From assembly GCA_013205335.1 (NCBI GenBank), contig JABMNB010000511.1, positions 1 through 16,217 of the forward strand: a DNA stretch of 16,217 nt. The letters run 5' to 3'. The stretch comes from Rhodospirillales bacterium (GTDB taxonomy: Bacteria; Pseudomonadota; Alphaproteobacteria; Reyranellales; Reyranellaceae). Shown here one piece after another: positions 8,826-16,217 of the stretch (position 1 is its first letter; each line of letters opens with the position of its first letter). Position numbers and translations under genes: made by a program. The notes under the pieces were generated by a model that saw nothing but the letters and a program-made list of their open reading frames with translations, made no database searches and was not told the origin of the DNA.

Positions 8826-8846
8826 GGCCCTGCTGCTCCGTCTCGC

Positions 8847-9695
8847 CTACTTCTCGGTTTCGACCAGGCCGCGCACGAACTGGCGCTGCATGAACACGAC
8901 GACCAGCACCGGCGGCAGCATGGCGAGCATTGCCATCGCCATCAGCAGGTTCCAGCTCGGCACTCCGTCGACCACGTTGGCCTGGCGCGAGACCGTCATG
9001 ACGACGGTGTAATAGCTTTCCTTGGTCGTGATCAGCAGCGGCCAGAGATACTGGTTCCATCCGTAGATGAACTGGATCACGAAGAGCGCCGCGATCGAGG
9101 TCCGGCTCATCGGCAGCAGAATGTCCCAGAAGAAGCGCATCGGGCTCGCCCCGTCGACCCGCGCCGCCTCGGTGAGTTCGTCGGGCACGCTCAGGAAGAA
9201 CTGACGGAACAGGAACGTCGCCGTTGCCGAGGCGATCAGCGGAATGATCAGGCCCGAATAGGAGTCGAGCATGCCGAGCGAGGCCACGACTCCATAGGTC
9301 GGCACGATGCGCACTTCGACGGGCAGCATCAGCGTGACGAAGATCGCCCAGAAGAAATACATCCGGCCCGGGAAGCGGAAATAGACGATGGCGAAGGCCG
9401 AAATGATCGAGATGGCAATCTTCCCGAGGGCGACGCCCAGCGCCATGATCAGGCTGTTGGTGAGCGTCATGAGGACCGGCGTGCTGCCGACGCGGCCATA
9501 CCCCTCGGTCAGCACTTTCGTGTAGTTCTCGATCAGGTGCGGGCCGGGCAGCACCGGGATCGGCGACTGCAGCATCGTCTGCTGGCTGTGCGTCGAGGCC
9601 ACGAACGTCATCCACACCGGGAAGGCGATGATGATCACGCCGAGCAGCACGATGAGGTGGCCCAGCACCGTGAGGAAGGGCCGGTTCTCGACCAT
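8847..9695 (-). CDS. ugpE: sn-glycerol-3-phosphate ABC transporter permease UgpE
   Basis: A 282-residue inner-membrane permease of the binding-protein-dependent (MalG-like) family. About six membrane segments are visible, the first around residues 9-30. The cytoplasmic EAA loop ELTEAARVDGASPMRFF (173-189), which docks to the UgpC ATPase, is intact. It pairs with UgpA to form the translocation channel. Its ATG shares one base with the ugpA stop (TGATG), so the two are translationally coupled, which fits equal amounts of the two subunits. Length and order match the enterobacterial ugpBAEC arrangement. Confidence 0.93.
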   Translation of the reverse strand: MVENRPFLTVLGHLIVLLGVIIIAFPVWMTFVASTHSQQTMLQSPIPVLPGPHLIENYTKVLTEGYGRVGSTPVLMTLTNSLIMALGVALGKIAISIISAFAIVYFRFPGRMYFFWAIFVTLMLPVEVRIVPTYGVVASLGMLDSYSGLIIPLIASATATFLFRQFFLSVPDELTEAARVDGASPMRFFWDILLPMSRTSIAALFVIQFIYGWNQYLWPLLITTKESYYTVVMTVSRQANVVDGVPSWNLLMAMAMLAMLPPVLVVVFMQRQFVRGLVETEK

Positions 9696-10576
9696 CAGTA
9701 ATGCACCCGGCGCTCGATGAAGCGGAACTGCACGAAGGTGAGCAGGATGACCACGATCATCAGGATGACCGACTGTGCCGAGGAGCCGCCCAGGTCCTGG
9801 CCGCGGAAACCGTCATTGTAGACCTTGAATACCAGGATTTCCGTAGCCTTCGCCGGTCCGCCCTTGGTCAGCGAATCGATCACGCCGAAGGTGCCGAAGA
9901 AGGCGTAGATGATGTTGACCACGAGCAGGAAGAAGCCGGTGGGCGAGAGCAGCGGGAAGATGATGTCCCAGAAGCGGCGGCTGGGGCCGGCGCCGTCGAT
10001 CGCCGCCGCCTCGATCAGCGACTTCGGGATCGACTGCAGGCCGGCCAGGAAGAACAGGAAATTGTAGCTGATCTGGTTCCAGACCGCGGCGATGACCACC
10101 AGCATCAAGGCCTGGTTGCCATTGATCACGTAGTTGAATTCGATGCCGATGCCCTGGAGCATCCAGGCGACGATGCCGACCGAGGGATTGAACAGGAAGC
10201 CCCACAGGACGCCGGCTACGGCCGGCGCCACGGCATAGGGCCAGACGAGGAAGGTCTTGTAGCCGGTCGCGCCGCGGATGATGCGATCGGCCATCACGGC
10301 CAGCAGCAGCGAGACACCGAGCCCGATCGCCGCCACCAGGAAGCTGAACACCACGGTGACCTGCGCCGAGTGGGCGTAGCTGTTGTCGCGAAACAACTGG
10401 GCGAAGTTCTCGAACCAGACGAACTTGGAATTGCCGCCGAAGGCATCCTCGATCAGCAGCGACTGGTAGATCGCCTGGCCCGACGGCCAGAAGAAGAAGA
10501 CCAGCGTGATGATGATCTGCGGCCCCAACAGAAGGTAGGGCAGCCAGCGCTCGTTGAAGGTGACGCGTTTTTCCAT
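9695..10576 (-). CDS. ugpA: sn-glycerol-3-phosphate ABC transporter permease UgpA
   Basis: A 293-residue MalF-type permease. It closely resembles E. coli UgpA as I know it: RWLPYLLLGPQ near the start, PYAVAPAVAGVLWGFLFNP (113-131), NQISYNFLFFLAGLQSIP (167-184), and the EAA loop EAAAIDGAGPSRRF (189-202). About six membrane helices are seen. It forms the channel with UgpE. The start at ATG 10576 lacks a strong ribosome site nearby (GAAGG is about 18 nt away). The gene is separated from ugpB by 150 nt holding a large palindromic element, which may set the relative yield of binding protein and permeases. Confidence 0.94.
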   Translation of the reverse strand: MEKRVTFNERWLPYLLLGPQIIITLVFFFWPSGQAIYQSLLIEDAFGGNSKFVWFENFAQLFRDNSYAHSAQVTVVFSFLVAAIGLGVSLLLAVMADRIIRGATGYKTFLVWPYAVAPAVAGVLWGFLFNPSVGIVAWMLQGIGIEFNYVINGNQALMLVVIAAVWNQISYNFLFFLAGLQSIPKSLIEAAAIDGAGPSRRFWDIIFPLLSPTGFFLLVVNIIYAFFGTFGVIDSLTKGGPAKATEILVFKVYNDGFRGQDLGGSSAQSVILMIVVILLTFVQFRFIERRVHY

Positions 10577-10605
10577 GGCTAAGGACGCGCCCCGCCTTCA
10601 GATCC

Positions 10606-10696
10606 CCTCTCCCCCGTCGGGGGGAGAGGTCGGGTGAAGGAGTGACGGACCTCCTGTAAGCCCCTCACCTGACCTCTCCCCCCAGCGGGGGAGAGG
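10606..10696. repeat. Paired palindromic repeat element between ugpB and ugpA
   Basis: Two near-identical 24-nt hairpins lie in inverted orientation: 10606-10629 and 10673-10696, each with arms CCTCTCCCCC / GGGGGAGAGG and a 4-nt loop (GTCG-type and CAGC-type). Their flanks (TCGGGTGA and TCACCTGA, then AGGAG and CTCCT) are also mutually complementary, so the whole 91 bp can fold into one long hairpin or two short ones. This is the architecture of REP/BIME-like intergenic elements. It sits downstream of the ugpB stop inside the operon and has no T-run. By analogy with the REP between malE and malF it may protect the ugpB message from 3' decay and lower ugpA expression; that role is inferred. 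Confidence 0.85.
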
Positions 10697-10726
10697 AACA
10701 TGAAGAAGGGCACAGACGACGCCACC

Positions 10727-12043
10727 TTACTTATTGGCCGCTTCGAAGCGCTTGAGCTGATCGTTGCCCGCCTTGACGGCATCGTCGAGCGCGGTCTTCG
10801 CGTCCTTCTTGCCCGACCAGACGGCCTCGAGCTCGCCGTCGACGATGTCGCGGATCTGCACGAAGTTGCCGATGCGCAGGCCCTTGGAGTTCTCGGTCGG
10901 CGGGTTGAGCGTCAGTTCCATGACCGCCACGTCGCGGCCCGGGTTCTTTTGGTAGAAGCCGGCCTTCTCGGTGATCTCGGCGGCCGACAGGCTGACCGGC
11001 ACGTAGCCCGTCTCCTGGTGCCACTTGGCCTGAACCGGACCGCTCGACAGGTAGGTCATGAGCTTGGCGACGCCCTTGTACTCGGCCGCCGGCTTGCCCT
11101 GCAGCACCCACAGCGTGGCGCCGCCGATGATCGAGTTCTGCGGCTTGGCGATCACGTCGGGCCAGTACGGCATCATCGAGATGCCGACCTTCTCCGGCGT
11201 CAGTGCCTTTTCAATGCCGGACGCCGACGCCGACGAGGCGATGTGGAAGGCGCAGTCGCCGGCATTGAACAGCGCCGTCGACCTGCCTTCACGACCGCCA
11301 TAGACGAAGGTCTTGTCCTTGCTCCAGTCGGCCAGCGTCTGGATATGCTTGACGTGCGCCGGGCTGTTGAACTTCAGCTCGATGTCCGTGCCGCCGAAGC
11401 CGTTCTGCTTGGTGGCGTAGGGCAGGTTGTGCCAGGCGCCGAAATTCTCGATCATCGTCCAGGTCTGCCACTGCGGCGTGAACCCGCACTTGGCGCCGGC
11501 CGCCACCGCCTTCTTGGCCATCTCGCCCAGCTCGGGCCAGGTGGTCGGCGGCTTGTTCGGGTCAAGCCCGGCCTTCTGCATCAGCTCCTTGTTGCGGTAG
11601 AGCACCGGGGTCGAGGAGTTGAACGGCATCGAGAGCAGCTTGCCGTCGGTCGTCGAGTAGTAGCCGGTGACCGGGCCGATGAAGGCCTTGGGATCGAACG
11701 GCTCCTTGGCATCGGCCATGAGCTGATAGATCGGGTAGACCGCGCCCTTGGCGGCCATCATGTTGGCGGTGCCGACCTCGAAGACCTGCACGATGTGCGG
11801 CGCCTGCTTGGCGCGGAAGGCGGCGATCGCGGCCGTCAGGGTCTCGGTGTAGGAACCCTTGTAGACCGGTACGACCTTGTATTCGGTCTGAGACTTGTTG
11901 AAACCCTCGATCTGGGCATTGACCGCTTCACCCAGGTTGCCGCCCATGGCGTGCCAGAACTGGATCTCGGTCTGAGCAAACGCGGTGGACGCGCTCGCCA
12001 GCACCGCCGCAGCCGCGACGGAAGACAGTAGAATCCGTGTCAT
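10727..12043 (-). CDS. ugpB: sn-glycerol-3-phosphate ABC transporter substrate-binding protein UgpB
   Basis: A 438-residue periplasmic binding protein of the family 1 extracellular solute-binding type. Residues 1-23 are a Sec signal peptide (cleavage likely after AFA, before Gln24). Many stretches match E. coli UgpB as remembered: IQFWHAM (27-33), VVPVYKGSY (57-65), VFEVGTANMMA, SGYYS-like TGYYST, PFNSSTPVLYRNK, IIGGATLWV, WHQETGYVPV, GLRIGNFVQIRDIVDGELEAVW. It binds sn-glycerol-3-phosphate and glycerophosphodiesters such as glycerophosphocholine and delivers them to UgpAE. ATG 12043 is chosen because GGGAGG lies 10 nt upstream and the signal peptide starts here; the frame runs on to 12166 without protein-like features. 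A Pho-box-like site lies 73-90 bp upstream. A palindromic element follows the stop. Confidence 0.95.
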   Translation of the reverse strand: MTRILLSSVAAAAVLASASTAFAQTEIQFWHAMGGNLGEAVNAQIEGFNKSQTEYKVVPVYKGSYTETLTAAIAAFRAKQAPHIVQVFEVGTANMMAAKGAVYPIYQLMADAKEPFDPKAFIGPVTGYYSTTDGKLLSMPFNSSTPVLYRNKELMQKAGLDPNKPPTTWPELGEMAKKAVAAGAKCGFTPQWQTWTMIENFGAWHNLPYATKQNGFGGTDIELKFNSPAHVKHIQTLADWSKDKTFVYGGREGRSTALFNAGDCAFHIASSASASGIEKALTPEKVGISMMPYWPDVIAKPQNSIIGGATLWVLQGKPAAEYKGVAKLMTYLSSGPVQAKWHQETGYVPVSLSAAEITEKAGFYQKNPGRDVAVMELTLNPPTENSKGLRIGNFVQIRDIVDGELEAVWSGKKDAKTALDDAVKAGNDQLKRFEAANK

Positions 12044-12115
12044 GTCGAACAAACCTCCCAGAATTAATCCCCGGCGATGTATCGACGGGCCGCAAGACTG
12101 CGATGTGTCTCTTTT

Positions 12116-12133
12116 GTTGCGGTCTGATGACAG
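12116..12133 (-). promoter_or_regulatory. Candidate Pho box upstream of ugpB
   Basis: On the minus strand CTGTCATCAGACCGCAAC shows a perfect first half-site CTGTCAT, a 4-nt spacer, then CCGCAAC, which agrees at 5 of 7 positions with CTGTAAC. This is the two-repeat layout bound by PhoB. It ends 73 bp before the ugpB ATG and lies between ugpQ and ugpB. ugp operons are phosphate-starvation-induced in E. coli and rhizobia. No good -10 box is seen at the expected distance, so the call is tentative. Confidence 0.45.
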
Positions 12134-12175
12134 TCGACCAAGACTGCGCAGGGAATGCAACCCCAAAGGTCGATA

Positions 12176-12868
12176 TTACGGAAGAGCGGCCAGAATCACG
12201 TCGGGCGCGTCGCTGATGACGCACTGCACGCCCATCCCGAACAGGGCCCGGGCGACGTCGCCATCGTTGATCGTGTAGACGCTGAGGGCGAATCCGGCCT
12301 TGCGGATCTCGACCGCACGGACCGCCGTCAGCCGCTTACCGTTCGTATTGAGACCTGCAGCGGACACCGCCTCGGCGCGCGCCTGCCAGTCGTCCTTCAG
12401 ATCGTCGATCAGCAGCGCTCGCGCAAATTCGGGCGCGGCCTGGCGCGCGGCGGCGAGCGAGCCATCCTTGAAACTCGACAACAGCGGCGCCGGCAGCGCG
12501 GCCGGCCACAGCCGCCGCAGGGCGGCGACGGCGACGCGCGCGGTCTCGGTCTCGCGGCCCGCGCACGGCTTGATCTCGACGTTGCAGCCCAGGCCAAGTT
12601 CGCCGAAGCAGGCGATCGCCTGCCCGAAGGTCGGCACCGAGGGCGGCAACTCGGCGGCTGGGGTCTCGGCGACCAGCCGGTCGACGCCGGTCGTGCGCTT
12701 CAGCGAGTCGTCGTGCATGACGACCGGCACGCCATCGGCCGTGAGCTTGACGTCGATCTCGACCCAGGTCGCGCCACGCCGTCGCGCCTCGCGGAAGGAC
12801 CCCAGCGTGTTTTCCGGGGCGTAGGCCATGGCGCCGCGATGGCCGATGACTTTAGGCAGTTGCAGCAT
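12176..12868 (-). CDS. ugpQ: Glycerophosphodiester phosphodiesterase UgpQ
   Basis: A 230-residue cytoplasmic GDPD-family enzyme (TIM barrel) that splits glycerophosphodiesters to sn-glycerol-3-phosphate and an alcohol. From ATG 12868 the catalytic set is complete: H10-R11-G12, E19 in APENT, E37-x-D39 (VEIDVKLT), H52-D53-D54, and the metal ligand E98 in VEIKP. LLSSFKDGSLAAARQAAPE and LSVYTINDGDVA match the E. coli UgpQ pattern. The frame is open to an ATG at 12931 with a good AGGAGAGAGG about 9 nt upstream, but that start would add an unrelated 21-residue leader and leave only 25 bp to the divergent SDR gene. 12868 has a weaker TGGA site; the start is therefore uncertain. It is first in the ugp locus, 132 nt ahead of ugpB. 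Confidence 0.92.
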   Translation of the reverse strand: MLQLPKVIGHRGAMAYAPENTLGSFREARRRGATWVEIDVKLTADGVPVVMHDDSLKRTTGVDRLVAETPAAELPPSVPTFGQAIACFGELGLGCNVEIKPCAGRETETARVAVAALRRLWPAALPAPLLSSFKDGSLAAARQAAPEFARALLIDDLKDDWQARAEAVSAAGLNTNGKRLTAVRAVEIRKAGFALSVYTINDGDVARALFGMGVQCVISDAPDVILAALP

Positions 12869-12956
12869 GCACAAATCCAAAGCTAACTCCGCGCTGGCAA
12901 TAGCCGAATGCCCCGTGCCTGTCCCGCCCATATTCCCGAGCCTCTCTCCTCAGCAG

Positions 12957-13721
12957 ATGTCGACCTTCCCCGATAAATTCCGCCTCGACGGCCGCACCGC
13001 GCTGATCACGGGCTCGACCCGGGGACTGGGCTGGGAGATGGCCAAGGGCCTCGCCGAGGCCGGCGCCCGCGTTCTTCTGCACGGCCGCTCGCATCAGAGG
13101 CTGGCGCCGCGGCTGGCCGAGCTGCGCGCGGCCGGCCGGGCGACCGACGCGGTGGTGTTCGCCATGGCCGACCGCCCGGCGATGAAGCTGGCCCTTGCCG
13201 GCGCCGGAGCGATCGACATTCTGATCCACAATGTCGGAGAACGGGATCGCCGCCCCTTCACCGAGATCGAATCCGACGATTTCGCCCGGCTGGTCGATAC
13301 CGACCTGTCCGCCGGACAGGCGCTGATCCGCCTGCTGGTCCCCGGCATGATCGACCGTGGCTGGGGACGTCTCATCCTCGTCACCTCGATCGCCGCCGAG
13401 CTCGCCGCCCCGGGCGCCTCGTCCTACATCGCCGCCAAGGCCGGCCTTGCCGCCCTCGCCCGCGCGCTGGCCAGCGAACTGGGCGACAAGGGCATCACTT
13501 CGAACGCCATCTCGCCCGGCTTCTTCGCGACGGAGGCCAACGAGGCGCTGATCGCCTCATCGACCGGAGAGCGGATGCGCCTGCGCTGTCCTCTCAGGCG
13601 CTGGGCCGACCCGTCGGAAATCGCCGGCGCTGCAATCTTCCTGGCCTCTCCCGCCGCGAGCTACGTCAACGGCCACACTCTCACGGTCGACGGCGGCGTA
13701 ACCGCGACGTACATGGTCTGA
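12957..13721 (+). CDS. Short-chain dehydrogenase/reductase (SDR), classical type
   Basis: A 254-residue NAD(P)-dependent oxidoreductase with a Rossmann fold. Cofactor motif TGSTRGLG (18-25), HNVG (91-94) in place of the usual NNAG, catalytic Ser144 in LVTSIA, and Y157-xxx-K161 in SYIAAKAG. The end has ISPGFFATE (185-193) and the VNGHTLTVDGG block (237-247). The general look (FRLDGRTALITG, 8-19) is close to gluconate 5-dehydrogenase/3-oxoacyl reductase-like SDRs; the substrate is not predictable. ATG 12957 gives the usual N-terminus; the frame extends upstream to 12828 only by running through ugpQ's 5' end. There is no clear Shine-Dalgarno sequence. It diverges from ugpQ and its stop shares one base with the next gene's ATG. 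Confidence 0.9.
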   Translation: MSTFPDKFRLDGRTALITGSTRGLGWEMAKGLAEAGARVLLHGRSHQRLAPRLAELRAAGRATDAVVFAMADRPAMKLALAGAGAIDILIHNVGERDRRPFTEIESDDFARLVDTDLSAGQALIRLLVPGMIDRGWGRLILVTSIAAELAAPGASSYIAAKAGLAALARALASELGDKGITSNAISPGFFATEANEALIASSTGERMRLRCPLRRWADPSEIAGAAIFLASPAASYVNGHTLTVDGGVTATYMV

Positions 13722-15139
13722 TGATATTCCGGCTTTTCCTCAGCGGGCTGTTCACGTTCGCCTTCACGCTGCCGGCATTGGCGGCGGGTGCCGACGCCCC
13801 GGCGATCGACGGACGCCATCTCGGCCTCGCCTGGATGATCCCGTTTGCCGGCATCCTCCTGTCGATCGCGATCCTGCCGCTCGTGGCACCCAGTTTCTGG
13901 CACCACCATTTCGGCAAGGTGTCCGCCGCCTGGGCCGTCATGATCATCGTGCCCTTCGCGGTGATTCACGGCGTACCGAGCGCCGTCTATGAAGTCATCC
14001 ACTTGCTGCTGCTCGACTACATCCCCTTCATCGTACTGCTGACGGCGCTGTTCACCGTGACCGGCGGCATCCATATCAAGGGCAACCTGCACGGCTCGCC
14101 CTCGATGAACACGGCGCTGCTGGCGATCGGCACGGTGCTGGCGGGCTGGATGGGCACGACCGGCGCGTCGATGCTGCTGATCCGCCCCATGATCCGCGCC
14201 AACGACGATCGCCGGCACAAGATCCACGTGTTCGTGTTCTTCATCTTCCTGGTGTCGAACATCGGCGGTGCGCTGACACCTCTCGGCGATCCGCCGCTGT
14301 TCCTGGGCTTCCTCAAGGGCGTCAGCTTCTTCTGGACGACGACCCACCTGTTCAGCGAGATGCTGGTCTGCGCCATCGTTCTGCTGGCGGTGTTCTACGC
14401 CCTCGACAGCTACTGGTACCGCAGGGAAGGCCGGCCGAAGCGCGACCCCACTCCGGAAACGCCGGTGCGGATCGAGGGCGGCGTCAACATCATCCTGCTG
14501 GCGGTCATCGTCGGGGCGGTCCTCGCGAGCGGCACCTGGAAGCCCGGCATCCATTTCACGGTCTTCCACGTGACGCTCGAGCTGCAGAACATCATGCGCG
14601 ACCTGGTCCTGGTGGCAATCTGCTTCCTGTCGCTCAAACTCACCTCGCGTGCGTCCCGCATCGACAACGGTTTCAGCTGGGGGCCCATGCTGGAGGTCGC
14701 CAAGCTGTTCGCCGGCATCTTCATCACCATCGCGCCAGCCCTCGCCATCCTCAAGGCCGGCAAGGAAGGCGTCATGGCTCCCCTGGTCGCCCTGGTGACG
14801 GGACCGGACGGCCAGCCCAACGACATCTGGTACTTCTGGTTGACGGGCATCCTGTCGAGCTTCCTCGACAATGCTCCGACCTATCTGGTTTTCTTCAACC
14901 TGGCCGGCGGCGATCCCAATCTGCTGATGGGCACCCTCGCCAGCACCCTGGCAGCGATTTCCTGCGGCGCGGTGTTCATGGGCGCCAACAGCTACATCGG
15001 CAACGCCCCCAACTTCATGGTCAAGGCCGTGGTCGAAGAGGCCGGCATCCGCATGCCGAGCTTCTTCGGCTACATGGCATGGTCCTGCGGCATCCTCCTG
15101 CCGCTGTTCGTGCTGCTGACCGTGATTTTCTTCCGCTGA
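13721..15139 (+). CDS. Sodium:proton antiporter / citrate-transporter-like membrane protein (ion transporter superfamily)
   Basis: A 472-residue inner-membrane protein with roughly 11-12 hydrophobic segments after a signal-like start (residues 1-22). Two pseudo-symmetric signature loops are present: SNIGGALTPLGDPPLF (179-194) and SSFLDNAPTYLVFFNLAGG (379-397), followed by GANSYIGNAPNFMV (421-434). This pair is characteristic of the ArsB/NhaD/CitMHS ion-transporter superfamily and of proteins annotated as putative sodium:proton antiporters or citrate transporters. Ion versus carboxylate specificity cannot be told from sequence. The ATG overlaps the SDR stop codon by one base (TGATG), indicating translational coupling, and 23 nt separate it from the downstream methyltransferase. 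Confidence 0.85.
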   Translation: MIFRLFLSGLFTFAFTLPALAAGADAPAIDGRHLGLAWMIPFAGILLSIAILPLVAPSFWHHHFGKVSAAWAVMIIVPFAVIHGVPSAVYEVIHLLLLDYIPFIVLLTALFTVTGGIHIKGNLHGSPSMNTALLAIGTVLAGWMGTTGASMLLIRPMIRANDDRRHKIHVFVFFIFLVSNIGGALTPLGDPPLFLGFLKGVSFFWTTTHLFSEMLVCAIVLLAVFYALDSYWYRREGRPKRDPTPETPVRIEGGVNIILLAVIVGAVLASGTWKPGIHFTVFHVTLELQNIMRDLVLVAICFLSLKLTSRASRIDNGFSWGPMLEVAKLFAGIFITIAPALAILKAGKEGVMAPLVALVTGPDGQPNDIWYFWLTGILSSFLDNAPTYLVFFNLAGGDPNLLMGTLASTLAAISCGAVFMGANSYIGNAPNFMVKAVVEEAGIRMPSFFGYMAWSCGILLPLFVLLTVIFFR

Positions 15140-15162
15140 AAGGTGTCGCAACCGGCGATCGG

Positions 15163-16217
15163 ATGACCATGCGTCCCCGAACGATCATCGAGAAGCACAG
15201 GGCGATGTTGCTGCAACGCCTCTCGGCACCCGAGACGGCGTCCCATCTCGCCGCCAATCCGGGAAGCATGGTGCGGCTGGCGAAGGCCCTGATCGAGGGC
15301 GGCGAGACGCAACGCGCCGTCGAACTCGTGGGCCAGGCACGCCGGCTCGCCCCCGAAGACCCCGAGATCGAACGAATCGCATTGATCGTCCTGGAAGGCA
15401 GCGTGCCGGACTGGCACCACTCGATCCTCGCGGACACGGCGCGCAACGCAGCCTACGACGACGCCTTGCGTCGCAGCGTCGTCCCGGGTTCCCGAGTCCT
15501 CGACATCGGCGCAGGATCGGGCCTTCTCGCCCTGATGGCGGCCCGGGCGGGCGCGGCCGAAGTGGTGAGTTGCGAATTCAACCCCGCCATGGCCGCCGCC
15601 GCGACGCGGATCGTCGAGCGCAACGGCCATGCCGACCGCATCCGGATCGTCGCCAAGCATTCGCGCGACCTCCAGATTGGCACCGACCTCGCCGGACCGG
15701 CCGACATCATCGTGTCGGAGACCGTCTCCAACAATCTGCTGGGCGAAGACATACTGGGGTCCATGGAGGACGTCGTCGGGCGGCTGGCGCACCCCGCCAC
15801 GCGCGTCATTCCCTCGCACGGCTCTGTGCGGATCGCTCTCGCCTGCTACGGCAATCTCGCCTCCAGGCAGATGAGATCGGTCCAGGGCTTCGATCTCTCG
15901 CTGATGACCAGCTTCGCCGCGCGCATCAGCCTGTCGCCGGGCAATGAGGCGCTGGCGCTGCGGAGCGCCCCGGAGGACCTCTTCGCCTTCGATTTCAGCT
16001 CGGGCGGTCCGTTCACCGGTCATCGGACCTCCGTCGGCCTGATCAGCACGGGTGGCGCGGTGAATGGCATCGTCCAGTGGATCAGGCTCACGATGGATGC
16101 CGAAGGGACCTACGAGAACAGGCCGGCGCCCGGCGCGTCGTCATGCTGGTCGGTCATGTTCCAGCCCTTGCCTTCTGTCATAGCGTCGCGGCCGGGCGAG
16201 CGGATCGTCGTTCGAGG
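15163..16217 (+). CDS. PRMT-like SAM-dependent methyltransferase with TPR-like N-terminus, 3'-truncated by window edge
   Basis: The frame is open from ATG 15163 to the window end (351 codons), so the C-terminus is missing. Residues 33-70 (LAKALIEGGETQRAVELVGQ and on to LAPEDPEI) form a TPR-like helix pair. PDWHHSILADTARNAAY (82-98) precedes SAM motif I VLDIGAGSG (112-120), and CEFN (137-140) carries the acidic ribose-binding residue. SETVSNNLLGEDIL (185-198) has two glutamates, E186 and E195, nine apart, as in the double-E loop of protein arginine methyltransferases; its wording is closest to PRMT9/PRMT7. NGIVQWIRL (301-309) sits where the THW loop is expected, with Gln for His. GASSCWSVMFQPLP (324-337) matches the beta-barrel end of PRMTs. 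Probable role: N-methylation of an unknown protein substrate in the cytoplasm; L11-type methyltransferase is an alternative name databases may use. No ribosome site is obvious. Confidence 0.8.
   Translation, partial: MTMRPRTIIEKHRAMLLQRLSAPETASHLAANPGSMVRLAKALIEGGETQRAVELVGQARRLAPEDPEIERIALIVLEGSVPDWHHSILADTARNAAYDDALRRSVVPGSRVLDIGAGSGLLALMAARAGAAEVVSCEFNPAMAAAATRIVERNGHADRIRIVAKHSRDLQIGTDLAGPADIIVSETVSNNLLGEDILGSMEDVVGRLAHPATRVIPSHGSVRIALACYGNLASRQMRSVQGFDLSLMTSFAARISLSPGNEALALRSAPEDLFAFDFSSGGPFTGHRTSVGLISTGGAVNGIVQWIRLTMDAEGTYENRPAPGASSCWSVMFQPLPSVIASRPGERIVVR

Noticed and set aside
12828..12956. N-terminal extension of the SDR protein
   Set aside because: It runs antisense through the 5' end of ugpQ, and the SDR fold normally starts a few residues before the beta strand that begins after ATG 12957.
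13661..15151. 496-codon minus-strand frame opposite the antiporter
   Set aside because: Shadow of the antiporter gene; Gln/His/Asp-rich translation with no recognisable domain.

Overview
The window is high-GC (most genes are strongly G/C-biased at third positions) with short operons, an aerobic-type formylglycine sulfatase maturase and a complete ugp importer. This points to an alphaproteobacterium of the Rhizobiales/Rhodospirillales kind, living on organic sulfate and phosphate esters. The genus cannot be fixed from the sequence alone. No rRNA, tRNA, CRISPR array, insertion sequence or phage gene was found.

Layout. 1-882 (+) is the 3' part of a HAD-family phosphatase. 989-2602 (+) is a secreted arylsulfatase-type enzyme with a Cys-type formylglycine site, followed by 2665-3615 (+), a formylglycine-generating enzyme with both active-site cysteines; the second probably activates the first. 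3612-4463 (-) is an endonuclease/exonuclease/phosphatase-fold hydrolase convergent with it, the two stop codons interlocking in CTAG. 4464-5181 is gene-free with several hairpins. 5182-6132 (-) is a membrane-anchored SGNH-type hydrolase of lower GC with its own terminator. 6133-6710 is gene-free, apart from a long inverted repeat and a possible gene remnant. 6711-6947 (+) is a small winged-helix-like protein.

6970-12868 (-) reads right to left as ugpQ, ugpB, ugpA, ugpE, ugpC and a fumarylacetoacetase-family gene. It is a glycerophosphodiester/sn-glycerol-3-phosphate uptake locus: UgpB captures the substrate in the periplasm, UgpAE form the channel, UgpC powers transport, and UgpQ cleaves glycerophosphodiesters in the cytoplasm. 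A Pho-box-like sequence lies upstream of ugpB and a double-hairpin palindromic element separates ugpB from ugpA. The fumarylacetoacetase-family gene overlaps ugpC by 4 bp and is not a usual ugp component.

12957-16217 (+) is a tightly packed set diverging from ugpQ: an SDR oxidoreductase, an ion-transporter-superfamily antiporter overlapping it by 1 nt, and 23 nt later a methyltransferase that runs off the window. That last protein looks like an arginine methyltransferase of the PRMT7/PRMT9 kind with a short TPR-like N-terminus. It is the most unusual item in the window.
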